Notes under the pieces: model-generated
What the model was told of the DNA's origin: nothing
The model's input: the letters and a program-made list of their open reading frames with translations, nothing else
The model's database searches: none
Assembly: GCA_937900725.1 (NCBI GenBank)
Contig: CALCFP010000453.1
Coordinates: forward strand, 1-11,390
DNA length: 11,390 bases
Source of the DNA: an uncultured Bacteroidota bacterium
GTDB lineage: Bacteria; Bacteroidota; Bacteroidia; Bacteroidales; SZUA-534
Direction of reading: 5' to 3'
Translations under genes and position numbers: made by a program
Shown: positions 7,748-11,390 of the stretch, piece by piece
Position numbering within the stretch: the stretch's first letter is position 1
How the letters are laid out: the number at the start of each line of letters is the position of its first letter

Positions 7748-7755
7748 TATCTTTG
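7748..7755 (+). promoter_or_regulatory. Bacteroidetes -7 promoter box for the DUF4783-nadC pair
   Basis: TATCTTTG matches the Bacteroides primary sigma -7 consensus TAnnTTTG exactly. Transcription would start near 7761-7763, about 20 bases before the ATG at 7782. No TTTG word stands at the usual -33 distance, because that position falls in the end of the heptad array. The identical word precedes rlpA at 10224. Confidence 0.7.
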
Positions 7756-7781
7756 CGCGGTCAAAAATAGAAAATTGGTAG

Positions 7782-8192
7782 ATGTTCCCGTTCAAAAAAA
7801 ATATGCCATTGGCATTGATCTCCGCATTTTTGTTGATATTTTCCTTGAGGGTTGATGCACAAGATGTTGCGGCCGATACGGCAATGTTGCCCATAATAGC
7901 CTCCATACAGGCAGGAGACGCCGATTCTTTGGCAATGTTCTTCAATCAGAGGGTGGAACTTTCAATACCCGGATTCACGGCCATCAGCAGCCGGAATCAG
8001 GCAAAAATGATGCTTTATACATTCTTCAAAAACAACAAGCCTACCGATTTCTCTATTATAAGCCAGAACCAAAGCAACAGCGGGCTCTTCATTGTAGGCA
8101 CAATGTCGTGCGATGACAAGTGGTTCAGAGTAAGCTATCTGGCTAAGGACTACAATTCACAACAGCGTATTTACCAATTTTCCATTGAATAA
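7782..8192 (+). CDS. Secreted DUF4783 family protein
   Basis: 136 residues. The N-terminus has two lysines, a hydrophobic stretch (about 9-21) and SLRVDA before QD, giving a signal peptide probably cut after Ala26 by signal peptidase I; no lipobox cysteine is present. The mature part (IIASIQAGDADSLAMFFNQRVELSI, then NQAKMMLYTFFKNNKPTDFSII, GLFIVGTMSCDDKWFRVSYLAK and a final IYQFSIE) matches my recollection of DUF4783, a small alpha/beta fold related to NTF2-like and lumazine-binding-like domains found in Bacteroidetes. No catalytic function is established for it. It is followed after one base by nadC, so the two are co-transcribed and probably translationally coupled. The ATG at 7782 lies about 20 bases below the predicted transcription start. 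A second in-frame ATG at 7803 would shorten the signal peptide. Confidence 0.85.
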   Translation: MFPFKKNMPLALISAFLLIFSLRVDAQDVAADTAMLPIIASIQAGDADSLAMFFNQRVELSIPGFTAISSRNQAKMMLYTFFKNNKPTDFSIISQNQSNSGLFIVGTMSCDDKWFRVSYLAKDYNSQQRIYQFSIE

Positions 8193-8193
8193 T

Positions 8194-9042
8194 ATGAACA
8201 ATCAAGAGTACATTAAGAACTTCATAGCACAGGCTATCAAGGAAGATGTCGGCGACGGCGACCATACATCATTGAGTTGCATCCCGGCCGACCAAGTGGG
8301 CAAGGCTCAACTATTAGTTAAGCAAGACGGTATTTTGGCAGGCGTCGAAGTGGCAAAAATGGTTTTCAGCACGTTCGACAGTAACCTTAAGGTTACAACA
8401 TTCATCAACGATGGCACGCCAGTGAAGAAAGGCGATGTGGCATTCATTGTCGAAGGCAGCGAACTGTCCATCCTCCAAACCGAGCGTCTTGTGCTCAACT
8501 TCATGCAGCGCATGAGCGGCATAGCAACGCAGACAAGCCATTACGTTAAACTTGTCGAAGGCACAGGCACCACCATTCTTGACACCCGCAAGACAACACC
8601 TGGAATGCGCGTTTTTGAAAAAATGGCTGTAGTGATGGGTGGCGGACGCAATCACCGCATCGGCCTTTACGACATGATTCTCATCAAGGACAATCATATC
8701 GATTTTGCTGGCGGCGTACCGCAAGCCATAAAACGCGCAAAGGAATATCTGAAGGCGAATGGCAAAAAACTCAAGATTGAAGTCGAGGCACGTTCGTTCG
8801 ACGAGATTCGCCAGATTATGGAAATTGGCGGTATCGACCGAATCATGATTGACAACTTCTCAATCTCTGATACAAAGAAGGCTGTCGAGATGATTGACGG
8901 CAAATATGAGACAGAGGCCTCCGGTGGTATAACTGATGCCAACCTGCGCGATTACGCTTCTACAGGAGTCGATTTCATCTCTGTAGGTGCATTGACTCAC
9001 CAAATCCGCAGCCTGGATTTGAGCCTCAAGGCCATAAAGTAG
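8194..9042 (+). CDS. nadC: Nicotinate-nucleotide diphosphorylase (carboxylating), quinolinate phosphoribosyltransferase
   Basis: 282 residues, full length. NadC converts quinolinate and 5-phosphoribosyl diphosphate to nicotinate mononucleotide, CO2 and pyrophosphate, the last step unique to de novo NAD synthesis in the cytosol. Family motifs are all present: EDVGDGDHTS near the N-terminus, ERLVLNFMQRMSGIAT, DTRKTTPG (Asp130, Arg132, Lys133), GGGRNHRIGL (Arg152, His154, Arg155), IKDNH (Lys165, Asp166), EVEAR (Glu198, Arg200), MIDN (Asp220), and ASGGIT for phosphate binding. These supply the basic quinolinate/PRPP pocket and the acidic metal ligands. ATG at 8194, one base after the DUF4783 stop, is preferred over the in-frame TTG at 8185, which would overlap the upstream gene. 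No nadA or nadB is seen beside it. No convincing intrinsic terminator follows. Confidence 0.97.
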   Translation: MNNQEYIKNFIAQAIKEDVGDGDHTSLSCIPADQVGKAQLLVKQDGILAGVEVAKMVFSTFDSNLKVTTFINDGTPVKKGDVAFIVEGSELSILQTERLVLNFMQRMSGIATQTSHYVKLVEGTGTTILDTRKTTPGMRVFEKMAVVMGGGRNHRIGLYDMILIKDNHIDFAGGVPQAIKRAKEYLKANGKKLKIEVEARSFDEIRQIMEIGGIDRIMIDNFSISDTKKAVEMIDGKYETEASGGITDANLRDYASTGVDFISVGALTHQIRSLDLSLKAIK

Positions 9043-9104
9043 CGTGCCGGCAGATTGACGCCGTGAATAAGCAAATCATTAATGGGGAGTTCTATAAATG
9101 GCCT

Positions 9105-9121
9105 TGTAGTGATTTTGAAGA
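9105..9121. repeat. Second locus of the TGTAGYGATTTTGAAGA word
   Basis: TGTAGTGATTTTGAAGA differs by one base from 3104-3120. It lies in the nadC-yihY spacer, 15 bases before the palindrome at 9136. A copy in each of two unrelated spacers suggests a dispersed repeat, possibly part of one longer element with the palindrome. Confidence 0.5.
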
Positions 9122-9135
9122 TTTTGTCAGACCGA

Positions 9136-9176
9136 TTTCGTAGAGACGTGGCGTTGCCGCGTCTCGAACTGCGAAA
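9136..9176. repeat. REP-like palindrome between nadC and yihY
   Basis: GAGACGTGGC (9143-9152), a GTT loop and GCCGCGTCTC (9156-9165) form a 10-bp stem with one G-T wobble. Outside it TTTCG (9136-9140) and CGAAA (9172-9176) can pair as an outer stem. It could act as a bidirectional terminator, an RNA-stabilising hairpin or a REP/MITE-type repeat. No T-run follows on either strand, so a classical intrinsic terminator is less likely. The rest of the 239-base spacer shows no gene beyond a very short ATG frame (9190-9225) that is not credible. Confidence 0.7.
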
Positions 9177-9254
9177 CGAACCGAGCAAGATGGCGACAAA
9201 GATTCAAATGCACCCAAAGGGTTGAAGAATGATCCATATTAAAAAAATAAAATC

Positions 9255-9275
9255 GGGGAATTTATTGAAGTCCCC
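9255..9275 (+). promoter_or_regulatory. Inverted repeat just upstream of the yihY start
   Basis: GGGGAATT and AAGTCCCC can pair as an 8-bp stem with one mismatch around a TATTG loop, ending 6 bases before the ATG at 9282. Its position would make it an operator or a leader hairpin that controls access to the start codon. The match is short, so it may be chance. No TAnnTTTG box was found upstream. Confidence 0.35.
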
Positions 9276-9281
9276 TAAACA

Positions 9282-10205
9282 ATGAATATTAGGATAATAG
9301 TCGAAAAATGGAGCGTCCGGTTCGCCCGTATTGCTGAATGGCTGAAACATGAGACTTTGCCAGGATTCGGCAAAATGTCGTTGTTCGATGTGGGCCGATT
9401 CTTTGTCAAAGGCTTGGCAAACGGCACTATGGGCATTCGCGCGTCGGCCATCGCATTCAACTTCTTTTTGGCAATGTTCCCGGCGCTGATATTCCTGTTC
9501 ACCCTGATACCGTACATTCCAATCCCCGACTTTCAGACAGAATTGGTGCAATTGCTTGAACAGTTGATACCATCGCAGACATTCAATATCGTCAGGGATA
9601 CAATCGATGATATTGCTAAGAACCCGCGAGGAGGATTGCTTTCCGTTGGCTGCGTCACAACCATAGTACTTGTGTCGAATGGCATCACGGCTGTAATCAA
9701 GGCATTCAACTCTTCTATCAACACTTACGAGAACCGTACGTTCATAAATCTGCGGGTTTCATCGTTGGTTACGATGGCGCTGATAACCATTCTGCTTTCA
9801 TCGGCCATCGCCTTGCTCATCTTCGGACGTTCGCTGCTGGGTTTCCTCATCAGCAGGAATGTCATTTATGGATTTGCTTCCAAAATGTTGTTCTACATGA
9901 TCCGATGGGTGATTATCCTGACATTGTGCCTTGTCAGCGTGTCGGTAATTTACTATTTTGCCCCAGCCAGACATACCAAAATGGGTTTCATCTCGCCGGG
10001 GGCGGTGTTAGCAACAACATTGCTCTTGCTCACATCGGCTGGATTTGGCTATTACTTGTCAAATTTCAACAGCTACAATGCACTGTACGGGTCCATCGGA
10101 ACCCTAATTGCCATCCTTGTCTGGCTTAACCTTAACGCATACATATTGCTGTTGGGCTTTGAACTGAATTTGAGCATACGAGTGGCCCAAAAAAACAAAA
10201 TTTGA
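9282..10205 (+). CDS. YihY/BrkB family inner-membrane protein
   Basis: 307 residues with about six transmembrane segments (near 56-78, 117-140, 162-184, 203-226, 238-260 and 268-293), typical in length and topology for the YihY/virulence factor BrkB (UPF0761) family. Diagnostic parts are the first membrane segment RASAIAFNFFLAMFPALIFL, the SNGITAVIKAFN element after the second, YYFAP near 224-228, GFISPGAV (235-242), and YNALYGSIGTLIAILVWL (265-282). The molecular function is unsettled. The family was once misnamed as ribonuclease BN, and BrkB of Bordetella was linked to serum resistance. It begins 239 bases after nadC, behind a palindromic repeat, so it probably forms a separate unit. Its TGA stop overlaps the -33 box of the rlpA promoter. 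Confidence 0.92.
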   Translation: MNIRIIVEKWSVRFARIAEWLKHETLPGFGKMSLFDVGRFFVKGLANGTMGIRASAIAFNFFLAMFPALIFLFTLIPYIPIPDFQTELVQLLEQLIPSQTFNIVRDTIDDIAKNPRGGLLSVGCVTTIVLVSNGITAVIKAFNSSINTYENRTFINLRVSSLVTMALITILLSSAIALLIFGRSLLGFLISRNVIYGFASKMLFYMIRWVIILTLCLVSVSVIYYFAPARHTKMGFISPGAVLATTLLLLTSAGFGYYLSNFNSYNALYGSIGTLIAILVWLNLNAYILLLGFELNLSIRVAQKNKI

Positions 10206-10231
10206 GGAAACCCGACTAATCACTATCTTTG
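10201..10231 (+). promoter_or_regulatory. Bacteroidetes -33/-7 promoter for rlpA, overlapping the yihY stop
   Basis: TTTG (10201-10204) and TATCTTTG (10224-10231) are 19 bases apart, fitting the Bacteroides consensus TTTG / TAnnTTTG at the usual spacing. The -33 word shares three bases with the yihY TGA stop (10203-10205). The predicted start near 10238 gives a leader of about 24 bases to the ATG at 10262. Confidence 0.75.
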
Positions 10232-10261
10232 TAGAATTCTGTATTGAAATTTTTATCAAAA

Positions 10262-11047
10262 ATGAAATTGACGAAACTATCTATTGTTGTGGCATTGACA
10301 ATGTTGACGCTGTTCGCATCGGCACAAATTACTGAAATAGGCTTGGCTTCATTCTATGCCGACAAGTTCGACGGAAAGACTACCGCAAGTGGCGAGATAT
10401 TCAAGCAAAACAAGATGACAGCCGCTCACCGCACATTGCCGTTCGGAACTGTAGTCAAGGTCACCAATCTCGACAACAACCTGTCGGTGGAGGTCACCAT
10501 AAACGACCGTGGTCCGTTCGTTGAAAAACGCATCATCGACTTGTCGAAAGCCGCTGCTGAGAAACTGAATTATGTCAACAACGGCACGGCAAGCGTAAGG
10601 GTTGAGGTCGTGAGCCTGCCTGAAAATGCATCTGCGCAAACCACTGAAGCGTATAAGAACACTTCTTCGGCACCTGCCTGGCCTGGCAGCAAGAAAAACG
10701 CACCAGAAACCGAACAGCAGCAGCCTTCATCAAGTGAGGAATCACAGACACGTGTGACTGAAGTGTCGGCGCCAGCCAACGAATATTTCAAGATCGAGTC
10801 AACACGCATTTCGCCCAAAGGCTTTGGCGTGCAGCTTGCCAGCTATCAGGAAGCCGCAAATCTTGTAAAGCGTTGTGCCGAAATAAAGGAAAAAGTGGGG
10901 AAGGATATCATGATTCAGATAGGCGACAAGAATGGAGTCAAGGTTTATCGAATCATAGCCGGCCCATTCGAGACTCGCGAAAAGGCAGAGCATTTCAACA
11001 GCAAGTTGGACGAATTCAGCGGCAGCTTCATTGTGACACTTGACTAA
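10262..11047 (+). CDS. rlpA: RlpA-like septal lytic transglycosylase, DPBB plus SPOR domains
   Basis: 261 residues. A signal peptide (1-21, ending FASA before Q) is followed by a double-psi beta-barrel (about 24-116) with GLASFYADKFDGKTTASG, AHRTLPFGT, VTINDRGPF and RIIDLSKAAA. Then come a Ser/Gln/Glu/Thr-rich linker (about 120-180) and a SPOR domain (about 186-261; GFGVQLASY, then VYRIIAGPF). His56 and Asp82 are 26 residues apart, the same spacing as the catalytic His131 and Asp157 of Pseudomonas aeruginosa RlpA. It should cleave peptidoglycan glycan strands lacking stem peptides, with SPOR binding those denuded strands at the division site. Unlike the proteobacterial lipoprotein it has no lipobox cysteine, so it is predicted soluble in the periplasm. 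ATG at 10262 is chosen over the in-frame TTG at 10244, which would leave a leader of only about 6 bases below the promoter. Confidence 0.92.
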   Translation: MKLTKLSIVVALTMLTLFASAQITEIGLASFYADKFDGKTTASGEIFKQNKMTAAHRTLPFGTVVKVTNLDNNLSVEVTINDRGPFVEKRIIDLSKAAAEKLNYVNNGTASVRVEVVSLPENASAQTTEAYKNTSSAPAWPGSKKNAPETEQQQPSSSEESQTRVTEVSAPANEYFKIESTRISPKGFGVQLASYQEAANLVKRCAEIKEKVGKDIMIQIGDKNGVKVYRIIAGPFETREKAEHFNSKLDEFSGSFIVTLD

Positions 11048-11057
11048 TATACCGTTT

Positions 11058-11390
11058 ATGAACATAGCCATCTACAGCCAATTGCTGGGCTCGCAACATC
11101 AGCCGTTGCTAAAGGTGCTCTTTGAAGCGCTTGCGCGTCATCAGGCAAGCATTTGGCTGCATCCACTGTTCGCTCCGGTGTTCAAGTTGTGGCAACAAGA
11201 CAGCGGATTGGCTTTCTCAAACGTCAGCAGTTCGCCGCAAATTCCTGAAAAACTTGATTTCTTTGATGAGCTTCCTGAATATGAAACAGAGATATATGTT
11301 CATAAAAAATCTAAAACAGAAACAGAAAAACGTGCTGCTTTACAATTATATCAAGATAAAAAAATTATTGATAATTTTAGCATCATTATT
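11058..11390 (+). CDS. nadK: Probable NAD kinase, N-terminal part, interrupted or cut at window edge
   Basis: The frame starts 10 bases after the rlpA stop and runs open to the right edge (111 codons). Its first 69 residues, MNIAIYSQLLG, a helix QPLLKVLFEALARH, strand SIWLHPLF, then PEKLDFF (63-69), resemble the N-terminal Rossmann half of Bacteroidetes ATP-NAD kinases. In those, a strand like VDFLISIGGDGT follows at about this point. From residue 70 the sequence is lysine- and glutamate-rich and AT-rich, and the GGDG ATP/NAD-binding motif is not reached. The assignment is therefore inferred from the N-terminus only. If correct, the enzyme phosphorylates NAD to NADP in the cytosol. The short gap suggests co-transcription with rlpA. 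Confidence 0.5.
   Translation, partial: MNIAIYSQLLGSQHQPLLKVLFEALARHQASIWLHPLFAPVFKLWQQDSGLAFSNVSSSPQIPEKLDFFDELPEYETEIYVHKKSKTETEKRAALQLYQDKKIIDNFSIII
11265..11390. other. AT-rich segment with abrupt composition change at the right edge
   Basis: By hand count, G+C falls to about 25% over these 126 bases, from roughly half in the preceding 200. Codons change from GC-ending to AAA, GAA, TTA, TAT and ATT. The nadK-like frame stays open across it (42 codons, DELPEYETEIYVHKK, ending NFSIII). Shifted forward and reverse frames give nothing I recognise, and no terminal inverted repeat is obvious at the junction. Confidence 0.55.

Noticed and set aside
8185..8193. TTG start for nadC upstream of the ATG
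   Set aside because: It overlaps the DUF4783 end and adds only MNN before a good ATG at 8194.
8314..8724. Minus-strand open frame inside nadC
   Set aside because: It is antisense to conserved nadC motifs, with no recognisable protein features.
9043..9075. Intrinsic terminator after nadC
   Set aside because: Only a weak CGGC/GCCG pairing is possible and no T-run follows.
9190..9225. Eleven-codon ATG frame before yihY
   Set aside because: It is too short, has no ribosome-binding or promoter support, and lies in repeat-rich spacer DNA.
10244..10261. TTG start for rlpA
   Set aside because: It lies only about 6 bases below the predicted transcription start. The ATG at 10262 gives a normal leader and signal peptide.

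Overview
The window looks like chromosomal DNA from a member of the Bacteroidota, most likely the order Bacteroidales. Four things point there: a gingipain-like C25 peptidase with a type IX secretion (T9SS) type C-terminal domain; the order rlmH / DUF4783 / nadC; two copies of the phylum's -7 promoter word TATCTTTG (consensus TAnnTTTG); and start codons without Shine-Dalgarno sequences. No tRNA, rRNA, CRISPR array or complete mobile element was seen. No gene-free stretch exceeds 300 bases.

Layout. 1-3066 (+) is the C-terminal part of a very large C25 cysteine peptidase of the PorU2 type, cut by the left edge. Facing it, 3218-6877 (-) encodes a 1219-residue membrane sensor histidine kinase with an NtrY-like catalytic core and a TTG start. 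Next on the same strand is rlmH (7091-7564, -), the 23S rRNA pseudouridine-1915 methyltransferase. Divergent from rlmH is a tightly coupled pair: a secreted DUF4783 protein (7782-8192) and nadC (8194-9042), one base apart. Then come a YihY/BrkB-family membrane protein (9282-10205), an RlpA-like DPBB-SPOR protein (10262-11047) with its own promoter overlapping the yihY stop codon, and the start of a probable NAD kinase gene (11058 to the right edge). nadC makes nicotinate mononucleotide for de novo NAD synthesis and nadK would phosphorylate NAD, so two steps of NAD metabolism lie near each other, separated by cell-envelope genes.

The most unusual feature is intergenic. The spacers around rlmH (6932-7090 and 7565-7740) are built largely from 7-bp words (AAGGTTG/AAGGTTT, TTAATGA, ATTGTTC/ATTGTTA, ATTGAAA, AATCCTA/CATCCTA). 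The words are held in 7-bp register within each block, and the word families appear in the same order and orientation in both spacers. A degenerate block of the last family also follows the kinase stop codon (3184-3215). The 9043-9281 spacer holds a strong REP-like palindrome and a relative of a short repeat found at 3104. At the right edge, the nadK-like frame stays open but its composition drops abruptly to about 25% G+C at 11265, just where the conserved GGDG motif is expected. This may be an insertion junction, an in-frame insertion or an assembly chimera.
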